Assembly (NCBI RefSeq): GCF_024159085.1
Contig: NZ_JAMZDE010000008.1
Coordinates: 434,001 to 498,000, forward strand
DNA from: Idiomarina rhizosphaerae
Lineage (GTDB): Bacteria; Pseudomonadota; Gammaproteobacteria; Enterobacterales; Alteromonadaceae
Reading direction: 5' to 3'
Length of the DNA stretch: 64,000 nt
This document shows positions 1 to 9,531 of the stretch, in pieces; position 1 is the stretch's first letter, and every line of letters begins with the position of its first letter. Position numbers and translations under genes: made by a program. Under the pieces are notes generated by a model, which had not been told where the DNA came from, ran no database searches, and saw only the letters and a program-made list of their open reading frames with translations.

Positions 1-1535
1 AAGAGCTGGGTATTACCTGTGCGCTTATTCCTCGTGACACCAAAGGTGTTGAAATCGGTCGCCGTCACTTCCCGCTGAACGTACCGTTCCAGAACGGTCC
101 TATCCGCGGTAACGACGTATTCGTTCCATTAGATTACATTATTGGTGGCCAGAAAAATGCCGGTAAAGGCTGGCGTATGCTGGTTGAATGTCTGTCAGTT
201 GGCCGTTCAATCACTCTGCCGTCAAACAGCGCTGGTGGTATTAAATCCATTGCTCTGGCAACCGGGGCTTATTCACGCATCCGCCGTCAGTTCAAATTAC
301 CTATTGGTAAAATGGAAGGTGTTGAAGAGCCAATGGCTCGCATAGCCGGTAACGCTTACCTGATGGATGCGGTGACTATGTTATCCACCAAAGGTATTGA
401 CTTAGGCGAGAAACCTTCAGTTATTGGTGCTATTGCCAAATACCACATGACCGAGAAATTGCGTGCCTGTATGGACGACGCTATGGACATTCATGGTGGT
501 AAAGGTATCTGTTTAGGTCCGAATAACTACCTTGGCCGCGGTTACCAGGGTGTTCCGGTTGCCATTACTGTAGAAGGTGCCAACATCCTTACCCGCAGCA
601 TGATGATCTACGGTCAGGGCGCTATTCGTTGCCATCCATTTGTTCTGAAAGAAATGGAAGCTTCGGCTGAAAAAGGCCCGGATGCATTGAAGAAATTTGA
701 TAAAGCCGTGTTTGGTCATATTGGCTTTGCCATCAGTAACTTTGTTCGTTCACTGTTCTATGGTTTTGGTGGTCACCGCCTGAGCTCTGTTCCGGCTAGC
801 GACGAAACCCGTAAATACTACCAGCAGATGAACCGCTTCAGTGCCAACATGGCATTATTGTCAGACATTGCTATGGGTAAACTGGGTGGTAGTCTTAAAC
901 GCAAGGAACGAGTCTCTGCGCGCTTAGGTGACATGCTCAGCTACCTGTACATCGGTTCTTGTGTGCTGAAGCGTTATCATGACCAGGGTCGCATTAAAGA
1001 AGACTTGCCGTTAGTTCACTGGGCTATGCAGGACACTCTGCATAAGTTACAGGAAGCACAGCTGGAAATGCTGGCGAACTTTGGCGGTGTTGGTAGCTTC
1101 ATGCGCGCCGTCATGTATCCGTTAGGCCGTATTGCTAAACGTCCTACAGATAAAAATGATCATGAAATTGCCCGTATGCTGATGTCACCAAACGACGTTC
1201 GTACACGTTTAGGCGAAGGCCAGTTCCTGAGCCCTGAAGGTCACTTTGGTTTCCTTGAAGAAACCCTGAAAAACGTGATTGCCGCAGAGCCACTGTACGA
1301 CAAAGTTTGTAAAGCAGCCGGTAAACGCTTCAGCTTTACTCAGTTAGACCAGTTAGCCGCTAAAGGTAAAGAGCTGGGTGTATTGAGTGACGACGAAGTT
1401 GCTCTGCTTGAGCGCACGGAAGTTGGTCGCTTACGTACCATTAACGTTGACGACTTTGCTCCGGAAGATTTATTAGCCGGTCAGGCAGCATTCGATTATG
1501 CCCTGAAAAACCTTAAGAAAGATGAAGCTGCATAA
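1..1535 (+). CDS. fadE: Acyl-CoA dehydrogenase FadE, 3' part
   Basis: This is the C-terminal part of a FadE-type acyl-CoA dehydrogenase, which carries out the first, FAD-dependent oxidation of the fatty acid beta-oxidation cycle. The frame is open from base 3 with no start in view, so about 510 residues are visible and the N-terminal roughly 300 residues expected of an ~815-residue FadE lie outside the window. Visible traits include an early stretch reading [12 protein letters not shown], the DIHGGKGI segment typical of the acyl-CoA dehydrogenase C-terminal helical domain, and the long FadE-specific C-terminal extension with conserved MYPLGR and PLYDKV segments. A strong hairpin terminator follows the stop, so the gene ends its transcript here. 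The family is clear; substrate chain length cannot be read from this sequence. Confidence 0.93.
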   Translation, partial: ELGITCALIPRDTKGVEIGRRHFPLNVPFQNGPIRGNDVFVPLDYIIGGQKNAGKGWRMLVECLSVGRSITLPSNSAGGIKSIALATGAYSRIRRQFKLPIGKMEGVEEPMARIAGNAYLMDAVTMLSTKGIDLGEKPSVIGAIAKYHMTEKLRACMDDAMDIHGGKGICLGPNNYLGRGYQGVPVAITVEGANILTRSMMIYGQGAIRCHPFVLKEMEASAEKGPDALKKFDKAVFGHIGFAISNFVRSLFYGFGGHRLSSVPASDETRKYYQQMNRFSANMALLSDIAMGKLGGSLKRKERVSARLGDMLSYLYIGSCVLKRYHDQGRIKEDLPLVHWAMQDTLHKLQEAQLEMLANFGGVGSFMRAVMYPLGRIAKRPTDKNDHEIARMLMSPNDVRTRLGEGQFLSPEGHFGFLEETLKNVIAAEPLYDKVCKAAGKRFSFTQLDQLAAKGKELGVLSDDEVALLERTEVGRLRTINVDDFAPEDLLAGQAAFDYALKNLKKDEAA

Positions 1536-1555
1536 CAGCTGAAGGTTAACCTACA

Positions 1556-1590
1556 AACGGCGCCCCTGATTTCAGCGGCGCCGTTTTTTT
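1556..1590 (+). terminator. Rho-independent terminator after fadE
   Basis: A perfect 9-bp stem (AACGGCGCC paired with GGCGCCGTT) encloses a 12-base loop and runs into seven T residues. It sits 20 bases after the fadE stop and just before the ribosome-binding region of the next gene, so it should separate fadE from the transporter gene. Confidence 0.87.
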
Positions 1591-1638
1591 ATGCTAGAAT
1601 CTCGCGCTGGTCTAAAACTTATAATAAAGGCGCGAGTT

Positions 1639-3207
1639 ATGCAGTCTCCCAATAATGACTATAACGCGACCAGCAAACGAGGCTGGTTTACCCGTTTTCT
1701 CGACGGCGTTGAGTGGCTTGGTAACCTGTTACCCCACCCCATTACCCTATTCGCAGTGTTCTGCTTATTCATTATTTTCATTAGTGGCATCGCCGCTTAT
1801 TTTGGCGTCAGCGCAGTAGACCCCAGAGACGGCGAAACCGTTATCAAAGCTGTCAGCTTGCTGAATGCTGAGGGAATACAACGCATTGTCACTAATCTGG
1901 TCACCAACTTTACCGGCTTCACGCCTTTAGGGACTGTATTGGTTGCTCTTTTAGGGGTTGGTGTTGCTGAGCGCTCCGGCTTAATTTCTGCGGCTATGCG
2001 TGGGCTGGTCATGAAAGCTCCGCCGCGCCTGGTAACGGTAACCATTGTCTTTGCCGGTGTTATTTCCAACACCGCAGCCGAGCTAGGCTATGTTGTTCTG
2101 GTACCACTTGCTGCCATGATTTTCTACGGCCTGGGCCGTCACCCTCTAGCCGGTTTGTCGGCCGCTTTTGCCGGGGTTTCTGCAGGCTACAGTGCCAACC
2201 TGCTAATTGGTACAGTAGACCCTTTACTGTCGGGTATTACCGAAGAAGCAGCTAAAATTATTGACCCAGCCTATACCGTTGGCGCTGAAGCTAACTGGTA
2301 CTTTATGATGGTCAGCACCTTCTTAATTGCCATTATGGGCGCGTTTATAACCGACAAAATTGTCGAACCTAAACTCGGTAAATACAACAAAGACGAAGCC
2401 TCTATTGATTTGTCCGATCAATCGTCAATGGACCCTCTGAGCAAACAGGAAAAACGAGGGTTAATTTACGCGGGGTTAAGCGTTCTGGTTCTGGCCGGTA
2501 TTCTGGCATTAACCGTTGTACCTGAATGGGGTATTTTACGTCACCCGGAAACCGGTGATGTTAAAGGCTCACCTTTCCTGAAAGGCGTAGTTGTTTACAT
2601 CTTCTTCTTTTTCGCCATTCCCGGCTTCGTCTATGGTCGCACGGTTGAGACCATGCGAAACGACCGTGATGTTATCGACGCGATGTCGCACAGCATGAGT
2701 ACTATGGGTATGTATATTGTGCTGGTATTCTTTGCGGCGCAATTCGTTAACTTCTTTAAGTGGACTAATTTCGGGACTATTTTTGCCATTAATGGTGCAG
2801 AATTCCTGACCAATATTGGCATGACCGGTCCTATCATTTTCCTGTTCTTCATTATGGTCTGCGGCTTTGTAAATCTGATGCTGGGCTCCGCTTCTGCACA
2901 GTGGGCTATTACCGCCCCTATTTTTGTGCCGATGCTGATGCTGGTTGGCTACTCGCCGGAAGTCATTCAGGCGGCGTACCGCATTGGTGACTCAGTCACT
3001 AACGTTATTACCCCAATGATGAGTTACTTTGGCTTAATATTGGCCGTTGCGGCTCGATACAAGAAGGATTTAGGTATTGGCACTCTGGTTGCCATGATGT
3101 TGCCCTACTCCATGTTCTTCTTTGTTGGCTGGTCGATGCTTTTCTTCCTTTGGGTCTTTGTCTTTGGATTCCCTGTTGGACCAGCCGCACCGACTTATTA
3201 TAACTAA
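1639..3207 (+). CDS. AbgT family transporter (first copy)
   Basis: This is a 522-residue polytopic inner-membrane protein of the AbgT family. Characterised members import p-aminobenzoyl-glutamate (E. coli AbgT) or export p-aminobenzoate and sulfonamides (YdaH, MtrF). The start at 1639 has AAAGGCG upstream; an in-frame ATG at 1591 lies inside the fadE terminator and is unlikely. Family traits are the N-terminal RFLDGVEWLGN helix, the [19 protein letters not shown] re-entrant region, the GSASAQWAITAPIFVPM segment and the paired YRIGDSVTNVITPMM segment. A paralogue with the same motifs lies at 7901-9472. Substrate and direction of transport cannot be told from sequence. The gene converges on the MFS gene five bases away. 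Confidence 0.9.
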   Translation: MQSPNNDYNATSKRGWFTRFLDGVEWLGNLLPHPITLFAVFCLFIIFISGIAAYFGVSAVDPRDGETVIKAVSLLNAEGIQRIVTNLVTNFTGFTPLGTVLVALLGVGVAERSGLISAAMRGLVMKAPPRLVTVTIVFAGVISNTAAELGYVVLVPLAAMIFYGLGRHPLAGLSAAFAGVSAGYSANLLIGTVDPLLSGITEEAAKIIDPAYTVGAEANWYFMMVSTFLIAIMGAFITDKIVEPKLGKYNKDEASIDLSDQSSMDPLSKQEKRGLIYAGLSVLVLAGILALTVVPEWGILRHPETGDVKGSPFLKGVVVYIFFFFAIPGFVYGRTVETMRNDRDVIDAMSHSMSTMGMYIVLVFFAAQFVNFFKWTNFGTIFAINGAEFLTNIGMTGPIIFLFFIMVCGFVNLMLGSASAQWAITAPIFVPMLMLVGYSPEVIQAAYRIGDSVTNVITPMMSYFGLILAVAARYKKDLGIGTLVAMMLPYSMFFFVGWSMLFFLWVFVFGFPVGPAAPTYYN

Positions 3208-3212
3208 AAAGC

Positions 3213-4415
3213 TTATTCTGGCCGGCGCATTACGCGGTATGCAATTACCGCGAGTAAGCCGGCCACACCAATGACCCAGGCCATGGCATAATCGGTAAAC
3301 GAACCTGCCTGACTGACCCCGGCAGAAACCAAACCCGCAATTAAAAACTGTAAGCTACCGGTTACGGCTGACGCCGAACCTGCGCGTTCTTTCTGTTCAG
3401 CCAAAGCCCCTGCCATAGCGTTCGGGAAAACCATGCCTAAAGTCGAAATATAGGCAAATAACGGCAGCAATATTCCCCAGAAGCCGGCATTAAAATACGC
3501 CATAACGCACATTACAATGGACACCACGGCCAATATCGGTAAGGAAACATTGAGGATCTTGCGTGAGGAGTGGTATTTCAGTAACCAGCCATTAAGCTGC
3601 GAAAAGCCAATAATACCAATAGCGTTTAATCCAAACAGCCAACTGTAGTGCATGGGCTCAAGACCAAAAACCTCAATAAACATTTTTGGCGAACCTGTGA
3701 TGTAGGCAAACAAGCCCGACTGAGCAATGGCACCCGTTAACGAGTAACGCAGGAATGAGGGATCTCGCAAAACTGCCCAGTAAGTGCTACCGGTATTTCT
3801 CATACGCACGTCATAACGGCGCCCGCGGGTTTCCGGCAACACAAAGTGAATAGTCACGGCGGAGGCCACACCTAAACCGGCGACAATTAAGAACAGAGCA
3901 CGCCACCCCATCCATTCCGTTACATAAGCACCAAACAGGGGCGCCAGAATAGGTGCAACTCCCATTACCAGTATCAGGAACGAAAACACGCGAGCTGAAG
4001 CCTGCGGGGTATACAAATCACGCACCACAGCCCGGGCAATAACAATACCGGCACAAGCCCCTATAGCCTGCAGGAAACGTAAAGCAATAAGCCATTGAAT
4101 ATCCGGCGCAAAAGCACAGCCAATGGATGTCACCACGTATATAGCCAAACCGATATAAAGCGGATTCTTACGCCCAAATTTATCGGTCGCTGTACCATAA
4201 AGCAGCTGCCCAATAAAAAGACCGAAGAAAAATGCTGTCAGCGACAGTTCAACGTGGTGTGTATCGGTCGCATAGTCCGACGCAATAGCGCTGAAAGCCG
4301 GGAGGTACATATCAATGGAAAGTGGCGCAAAGGCCGTCAATAACGCCAGAATAACAACTATAAAATCGAATCTGGCGTTATCGGAAACAGGGGCTGGCTC
4401 GAATGGTCGAGCCAT
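3213..4415 (-). CDS. Bcr/CflA-type MFS drug exporter
   Basis: This 400-residue, roughly twelve-helix major facilitator protein resembles the Bcr/CflA drug:proton antiporters. The loop 2-3 motif A reads GTATDKFGRKNP, and helix 1 starts LLTAFAPLSIDMYLPAF, as usual in the Bcr/CflA subgroup. It is the last gene of a minus-strand run: its ATG overlaps the stop of the upstream nucleotidase by one base (TAATG), which suggests translational coupling. Bcr/CflA members export bicyclomycin, chloramphenicol, sulfonamides or small metabolites. Pairing with a 5'-nucleotidase might suggest nucleoside-related export, but that is speculation. Confidence 0.85.
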   Translation of the reverse strand: MARPFEPAPVSDNARFDFIVVILALLTAFAPLSIDMYLPAFSAIASDYATDTHHVELSLTAFFFGLFIGQLLYGTATDKFGRKNPLYIGLAIYVVTSIGCAFAPDIQWLIALRFLQAIGACAGIVIARAVVRDLYTPQASARVFSFLILVMGVAPILAPLFGAYVTEWMGWRALFLIVAGLGVASAVTIHFVLPETRGRRYDVRMRNTGSTYWAVLRDPSFLRYSLTGAIAQSGLFAYITGSPKMFIEVFGLEPMHYSWLFGLNAIGIIGFSQLNGWLLKYHSSRKILNVSLPILAVVSIVMCVMAYFNAGFWGILLPLFAYISTLGMVFPNAMAGALAEQKERAGSASAVTGSLQFLIAGLVSAGVSQAGSFTDYAMAWVIGVAGLLAVIAYRVMRRPE

Positions 4416-6220
4416 TATTTATCTCCCACAGGAACATACGACTGCGTGGCAAATTCTTGCGGACGCTTCAGAACCTTTTGCTCTCTGGCATAATCTACCA
4501 GTGACTGAGCATAATCTATTCCCGTATTGCGGGCACGTCCGCGCTCACTGACTCGATAAAAGGTGTCATAACCGTCCTGGCCGCCCGCAATAAAGCTGTT
4601 TGTCACCATCACGTAGGTGGCTCTGGCGGTCATTGGTTGCCAGCTTTTGCTGCCTTTATCCCACACCTGCAGGTTAGACACACGGCTGCCTTTTTCTTTG
4701 GTTAAGTCCACCGAATAACGAATACCGGCACCATAGGGGTAAGCTCGGGTTGAGCCACCATCAGAAATGGAATAGGCCAGCGCTTCTTCCATTGTCTGTT
4801 TGAACTCAGAACCGCTCAGTTCCAGCTTAACCAGAGTATTCGCAAAAGGCAGTACATTGAAAGCGTCACCCACGGTGAAGTCTCCCTGGCTAATACCAGA
4901 GCGAACACCACCACCATTTTGAATAGCAAAGTCGGCTTCCGGCACTGAATTCAGGAAAGCTTCAGCAACCAGACGGTGAGCACCAGAACTTATTATGTCA
5001 GCACAACCATCGCGTCTCGGCAGATCAATTTCCTGACTGCAAATTTGCTGTGGCACCTGCGCCAGCACTTCTGCAGAAAAGTCTTCAACTTTGCCCTGAT
5101 ACTCCTGCAACATGCTTTGTAGTTCCGGATCCGGTTCGACAAAACTGAATACACCACTTGCTTTGAGTGCGGTTTTAATTGGTTCGTAAGTGGTCACAAT
5201 GCCGTCGCTGACCTGAATGTCGTCACTCAGAAGATAATGCGGACGTCCGCCGCACTCTGTAATTTTGTCACCTTCAAATACGGCCTGCATCTCGCCAACC
5301 ACCAATGAATATTGGTAAGCATGGCCAATACAAACTTTGTCGCCGTCAGCATTGGTCAGTTCGGTTGGATAAGGTCCGTCAGACTCCATGCCGAAATCAC
5401 TGAAGTCGCCTAACAGCGTATGCGAATCACCGCCAATGACAATATCGACACCCGGTAACTGCTGTACCAGTTCTTTGTCCCGCTCGTATTGAATGTGCGT
5501 CAGCAGCACTATCTTCTCAATACCCTGCTGCTCAACCTCAGCTACATACTTACGAGCCGTTTCTAACTCATCTAAAAACTCGGTAGATTCATCGGGCTGC
5601 GATGACTTCTTGGTTTTACTGGCAATGTCCAGACCAATAATGGCTATTTCTTCCCCACCACGCTCAACTATGGTGTACGGCTTAAACATTTGCCACTCGC
5701 GGTCAGGGGTCAGCGGCGACTGCCCGACTTTAGGCTTAATATTGGCTCCGAGCTTCACGGTAGGGCAACTTTCAGTCCCCAATTCCTGCAGGAACTCGGC
5801 CAGTCCGGCATCGCCGGTGTCAAACTCATGGTTACCAATAGTGAAGGCATCGAAACAGACGTTGTTCATCATGCGGGCGTCGGCTTCACTACCAAACAAG
5901 GTGAAATACAAGCTGCCTGTCAGAGCGTCACCAGCATGCAATGTCAGTACATTTTCGTTAGCCGCACGTAGCTTTTTGATTTGCGCGCCAACACGAGGGA
6001 AACCGCCGGCTTCAACTTGCCATTCCTGTTCTCCCCACACTAAGGTTTGCCGCTTGGCGTCCAAATTAGAGTGATGGTCGTCAATGTGCAACAACGTCAA
6101 CCGAAACTCGTTGCTTTCAGGCTCCTGCGGAGCAGTTGCGCAACTGATTAATAAAGCAGAAACAGTGACAGCAGCCACACCCCGAACTATGCGTTTTAGA
6201 TTAAACTCGCCTGTTTTCAC
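4415..6220 (-). CDS. 5'-nucleotidase / metallophosphatase lipoprotein (UshA-like)
   Basis: This 601-residue exported enzyme belongs to the UshA/5'-nucleotidase family, which hydrolyses extracellular nucleotides so that nucleosides and phosphate can be salvaged. An N-terminal signal sequence ends in a lipobox-like LISC near residue 27, so a lipid-anchored periplasmic protein is expected rather than soluble UshA. The metallophosphatase domain shows LLHIDDHHSN, the GNHEFDTG motif and GGDSHT. The C-terminal nucleotidase domain shows the substrate-binding stretch NGGGVRSGI followed by VLPFANTLVKLELSG. The start codon is GTG, supported by AAGGA upstream. It lies 12 bases after the oxygenase gene and overlaps the MFS gene, so the three form one unit. 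Confidence 0.88.
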   Translation of the reverse strand: MKTGEFNLKRIVRGVAAVTVSALLISCATAPQEPESNEFRLTLLHIDDHHSNLDAKRQTLVWGEQEWQVEAGGFPRVGAQIKKLRAANENVLTLHAGDALTGSLYFTLFGSEADARMMNNVCFDAFTIGNHEFDTGDAGLAEFLQELGTESCPTVKLGANIKPKVGQSPLTPDREWQMFKPYTIVERGGEEIAIIGLDIASKTKKSSQPDESTEFLDELETARKYVAEVEQQGIEKIVLLTHIQYERDKELVQQLPGVDIVIGGDSHTLLGDFSDFGMESDGPYPTELTNADGDKVCIGHAYQYSLVVGEMQAVFEGDKITECGGRPHYLLSDDIQVSDGIVTTYEPIKTALKASGVFSFVEPDPELQSMLQEYQGKVEDFSAEVLAQVPQQICSQEIDLPRRDGCADIISSGAHRLVAEAFLNSVPEADFAIQNGGGVRSGISQGDFTVGDAFNVLPFANTLVKLELSGSEFKQTMEEALAYSISDGGSTRAYPYGAGIRYSVDLTKEKGSRVSNLQVWDKGSKSWQPMTARATYVMVTNSFIAGGQDGYDTFYRVSERGRARNTGIDYAQSLVDYAREQKVLKRPQEFATQSYVPVGDK

Positions 6221-6232
6221 CAGCTGTTCCTT

Positions 6233-7168
6233 TTAGTCTTTTATCAAACCAATTTCACGTAAGCGCTGCATTAGATAGTCATCCGCTGTAATAGGTTCAT
6301 CTCGCTGCGGATTTTCATCCGAAATGCAGCTTTCCAGCGGTGTGATCATCACATCCGGATTAAAATGTAAAAAGAAGGGTATTGAGTAACGCGACTTTTC
6401 ATTAAATGGTGCAGGTGGATTAACCACCCGATGCGTTGTCGATGGCAGCACATGATTCGTTAAGCGCTGCAGCATGTCACCTACGTTACAAATAATGGCA
6501 CCTTCAATAATCGTAACCGGCACCCAGGTACCGTCTTTCGCCAACACTTCTAACCCCGGTTCACGCGACCCTACCAGGAGCGTAAGAACGTTAATGTCTT
6601 CATGCGCACCAGCACGAACCGATGGCGTATCTTCATCAATAATAGGTGGATAGTGTAAAGGCCGCAAAATTGAATTGCCGTTATTCACTTTGTTGCGGAA
6701 AAAATCTTTCGGCTGACCCAGATAAACGGACAGAGCTTCCAGCACCTGATTACCAAGGTTATCCAAAGCCGCATAAATAGCCAGCATATCGTCTTTAAAT
6801 TTAGGCAACTCTTGTGGCCAGACGTTTGGCAATAGCTGCGGGTACGGCGGCTCGCCTTCAATTTCACGACCCACATGCCAGAACTCTTTTAAGTCAACAT
6901 GTTTGGCGTCTTTAGCTACTTCAGTACCAAAGGGCGTGTAACCTCTGGCACCGCCCTGACCCGGGCGGTGATATTGTTTTTTTACATCTTCAGGTAGTGC
7001 AAATAATTCGCGACAGGTATCCAGTGCCCGTTCAATAAGCGCGGTATCGACGCCGTGCTGGGTTAAGGCAATAAAACCGTATTTTTCGTAACCATTACCG
7101 ACATCTTGAGTAAAAGCATCAAAATCATTCTGATAACGGCGCATATCAACGTGCGGGATAGACTGCAT
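6233..7168 (-). CDS. Isopenicillin N synthase-like 2OG-Fe(II) oxygenase
   Basis: This is a non-haem iron dioxygenase of the isopenicillin-N-synthase-like family, about 311 residues. The iron ligands are visible as HED (in AGAHEDINVLTLLVG) and a distal His in STTHRVVNP, followed by the 2-oxoglutarate-binding RYSIPFF (R-x-S). An N-terminal DIOX_N-type domain precedes this core. I chose the ATG at 7168; a TTG at 7180 directly after AGGAAG would add four residues. It heads the oxygenase-nucleotidase-MFS run. Family members act on small molecules ranging from amino acids to nucleobases, and the substrate here is unknown. A link to nucleobase oxidation is suggested only by the neighbouring nucleotidase. 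Confidence 0.85.
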   Translation of the reverse strand: MQSIPHVDMRRYQNDFDAFTQDVGNGYEKYGFIALTQHGVDTALIERALDTCRELFALPEDVKKQYHRPGQGGARGYTPFGTEVAKDAKHVDLKEFWHVGREIEGEPPYPQLLPNVWPQELPKFKDDMLAIYAALDNLGNQVLEALSVYLGQPKDFFRNKVNNGNSILRPLHYPPIIDEDTPSVRAGAHEDINVLTLLVGSREPGLEVLAKDGTWVPVTIIEGAIICNVGDMLQRLTNHVLPSTTHRVVNPPAPFNEKSRYSIPFFLHFNPDVMITPLESCISDENPQRDEPITADDYLMQRLREIGLIKD

Positions 7169-7234
7169 GGTGAATTCCAACTTCCTGAAAGAGCTTATTG
7201 AATAGGCCGTTATTGTATGAATTTTCGGGTTAAA

Positions 7235-7798
7235 TCACAAGTTAGCAAGGAGCCGCTTAACCGGGTTAAAGCCTTTACGGTGTATAGGACAAGGCCCGTG
7301 TTTTTCTAATAATTCCAGGTGCTTGGGCGTACCATAAGCTTTGTGCTTATCAAATTCATACTGTGGGTACAATTCATGCCACTTGAGCATCTGCCTGTCC
7401 CGCTCCACTTTCGCTAAAATTGAAGCAGCCGCAATGCACTGTTCGCTGGCATCCCCGCCAACAATGGCTTTTGCCGGAACATTCAACTCAGGCACCCGGT
7501 TACCGTCCACCAGCACCATATCGGGTTTGACCGGAAGTGCTTCCACGGCTCGCTGCATCGCTTTCATCGACGCCCACAGGATGTTAATGGCTTCTATTTC
7601 GTCGGGATCAGACTGAGCAATAGACCAATAGAGTGCCTTTTCTTTTATTTCCAGACTCAGTTTTTCACGCTTTTTCTCGCTCAACTTTTTTGAGTCGTTA
7701 AGCCCTTCAATTGGGTTATCCGGGTCTAAAATGACAGCCGCTGCCACAACCGGCCCGGCGATAGGCCCGCGCCCCGCTTCATCTGTACCACAAATCAT
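7235..7798 (-). CDS. rnhB: Ribonuclease HII
   Basis: RNase HII cuts RNA in RNA-DNA hybrids and starts removal of single ribonucleotides misincorporated in DNA. The 187-residue protein begins with the diagnostic [18 protein letters not shown], which contains the catalytic Asp-Glu pair. Further conserved blocks are [12 protein letters not shown] and the [10 protein letters not shown] segment. The start at 7798 is supported by AGGTGA at normal spacing and by family length. The frame stays open further upstream to 7933 but would then overlap the divergent transporter gene, so that extension is rejected. Confidence 0.95.
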   Translation of the reverse strand: MICGTDEAGRGPIAGPVVAAAVILDPDNPIEGLNDSKKLSEKKREKLSLEIKEKALYWSIAQSDPDEIEAINILWASMKAMQRAVEALPVKPDMVLVDGNRVPELNVPAKAIVGGDASEQCIAAASILAKVERDRQMLKWHELYPQYEFDKHKAYGTPKHLELLEKHGPCPIHRKGFNPVKRLLANL

Positions 7799-7822
7799 TG
7801 ACACTTTTTCACCTTGTTCGCT

Positions 7823-7851
7823 TTGTTCCACCTTACAATAATGGTTATGAT
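7823..7851 (+). promoter_or_regulatory. Putative sigma-70 promoter of second AbgT gene
   Basis: TTGTTC and TATGAT are separated by 17 bases in the 102-bp divergent gap between rnhB and the transporter gene. The -10 element lies about 50 bases before the ATG at 7901. This is a match by eye only. Confidence 0.45.
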
Positions 7852-7900
7852 ACCTGCGCATAATAATTAGACCAATAAAATAACAATCAGGGGTTTCACC

Positions 7901-9472
7901 ATGGCTCAATCTCCACAACCAGACCATTCGCAAAAAGATAAGCCGGACAGTCTGCTAAATCGCCTTTTAGATGGCGTTGAAAAGGTAGGTAATAAGCTGC
8001 CCGATCCGGCCGTCATGTTCTTTGGCTTATTAATTATTGTCTGGGTAATGTCGTGGCTGTTGTCCGGCGTGAGTTTTGATGAAAAGCACCCATTAACGGG
8101 TGACTCAATTAGCGTTGCCAACTTACTGAGTGGCACCGAAATGGCAGCCTTTCTTGCTAATATGGTCGATACCTTCATGGGCTTTGCTCCCTTAGGTGTT
8201 GTGTTGGTTGCCATGCTGGGTGTCGGTGTAGCCGAGCGATCAGGTTTTATTAATGTCGCCATTAAATTAATGCTGAACGTTACGCCCAAAATGTTGCTGA
8301 CGCCAGTGCTGATTCTGGTTGCTATAGTCAGTCATACGGCAGTTGATGCCGGCTACGTTCTGGTTATTCCTTTGGGTGGCGTTATATTCTACGCGGCCGG
8401 CAGACATCCGCTAGCCGGTATTGCCGCAGCCTTTGCTGGTGTTTCTGGTGGTTTCAGTGCCAACTTTGTGCCTTCGGCAATAGACCCCTTGCTGCAGGGC
8501 TTTACTGAAAGTGCCGCGCAAATTATTGACGCTGACATGCAGTTAAATCCACTGAATAACTATTACTTTACAGCCGCTTCTTCAATTGTCGTCGTAGCCA
8601 TTGGCTGGTTCCTGACCGACAAGGTTGTAGAGCCTCGTTTACGCGGTGCCGAAATTGATGGTGACGCCGAAGATATGCCTGCGCTAGACGATGTTTCTCC
8701 ACGTGACCGCAAAGCGTTCTATGCTGGCGTGATCACCATGGCGGTAGGTTTGGCTCTGTTGTATTTCTCAGCAACGGCTGAAAATACTCCTTTGGCTGAC
8801 CCGGCAACCGGTGAATTGGCATCTTACTCAGCACCTCTTATGGGTATGATTGTACCGCTCATTTTCTTACTGTTTATTATTCCGGGCATTGTTCACGGCT
8901 ATGTATCCGGTAACTTCACCAACTCGCAGGACGTTATCGGCGCAATGACTAAGTCAATGGAAGGCATGGCCTACTATATGGTTATGGCGTTCTTCTGTGC
9001 CTTATTTATTAAAGCGTTTGGCGACTCTCAACTGGGTACGTTAATTTCCGTTAAAGGGGCTAATTTCCTGGCCAGTCTGGAGCTGTCAGGCGGTGTTACC
9101 ATGGTCGGAATTGTTTTCCTGGTCGCCTTTATTAACTTATTTGTAGGTTCAGCATCGGCTAAATGGGCGCTGATATCGCCTATTTTTGTGCCTATGCTAA
9201 TGCAGTTAGGTTATTCACCCGACTTAACCCAGGCGGCGTATCGAGTCGGTGATTCATCCAGTAATATTATTACGCCGTTGCTGCCTTACTTCCCGCTGGT
9301 CGTTCTTTATTGCCAGCGTTATGTTAAAGGCACAGGCATAGGTACTTTAGTTGCAATGATGCTGCCCTATACCGTAGCGCTATTAATACTATGGTCTGCC
9401 TTCCTTATCCTCTACTGGACACTTGGTTTTCCTCTGGGTATCCAGGCAAATTACGTTTACCCTGCGGGCTAA
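7901..9472 (+). CDS. AbgT family transporter (second copy)
   Basis: A 523-residue paralogue of the transporter at 1639-3207. It shares the [16 protein letters not shown] start, the [20 protein letters not shown] block, [17 protein letters not shown] and [15 protein letters not shown]. The start has AGGGG nine bases upstream. It is transcribed away from rnhB and ends in front of the convergent chemoreceptor gene. Two AbgT copies within 8 kb are likely to differ in substrate or regulation, since the protein sequences have clearly drifted outside the motifs. Import of aminobenzoyl-glutamate or dipeptide-like compounds, or export of p-aminobenzoate, are the known family activities. Confidence 0.9.
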   Translation: MAQSPQPDHSQKDKPDSLLNRLLDGVEKVGNKLPDPAVMFFGLLIIVWVMSWLLSGVSFDEKHPLTGDSISVANLLSGTEMAAFLANMVDTFMGFAPLGVVLVAMLGVGVAERSGFINVAIKLMLNVTPKMLLTPVLILVAIVSHTAVDAGYVLVIPLGGVIFYAAGRHPLAGIAAAFAGVSGGFSANFVPSAIDPLLQGFTESAAQIIDADMQLNPLNNYYFTAASSIVVVAIGWFLTDKVVEPRLRGAEIDGDAEDMPALDDVSPRDRKAFYAGVITMAVGLALLYFSATAENTPLADPATGELASYSAPLMGMIVPLIFLLFIIPGIVHGYVSGNFTNSQDVIGAMTKSMEGMAYYMVMAFFCALFIKAFGDSQLGTLISVKGANFLASLELSGGVTMVGIVFLVAFINLFVGSASAKWALISPIFVPMLMQLGYSPDLTQAAYRVGDSSSNIITPLLPYFPLVVLYCQRYVKGTGIGTLVAMMLPYTVALLILWSAFLILYWTLGFPLGIQANYVYPAG

Positions 9473-9494
9473 ATGTCTAAGTGTAAACTCCTAT

Positions 9495-9531
9495 GAAAAA
9501 CGCGTGAGTCACCTTAAGAAAGGTGGCTCAC
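9495..9531 (-). terminator. Terminator overlapping chemoreceptor stop codon
   Basis: On the minus strand a 12-bp stem with one mismatch (GTGAGCCACCTT with AAGGTGACTCAC) is followed by GCG and five T residues. The TAA stop of the chemoreceptor gene falls in the loop side of the hairpin, so termination and the 3' coding end are fused. Confidence 0.7.

Noticed and set aside
5493-6074. 193-residue plus-strand open frame opposite the nucleotidase
   Set aside because: It lies wholly inside a well-supported gene on the other strand and shows no recognisable motif.
7799-7933. N-terminal extension of rnhB
   Set aside because: The frame is open, but the extension would run into the divergent transporter gene. 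Family length and a good AGGTGA support the start at 7798.
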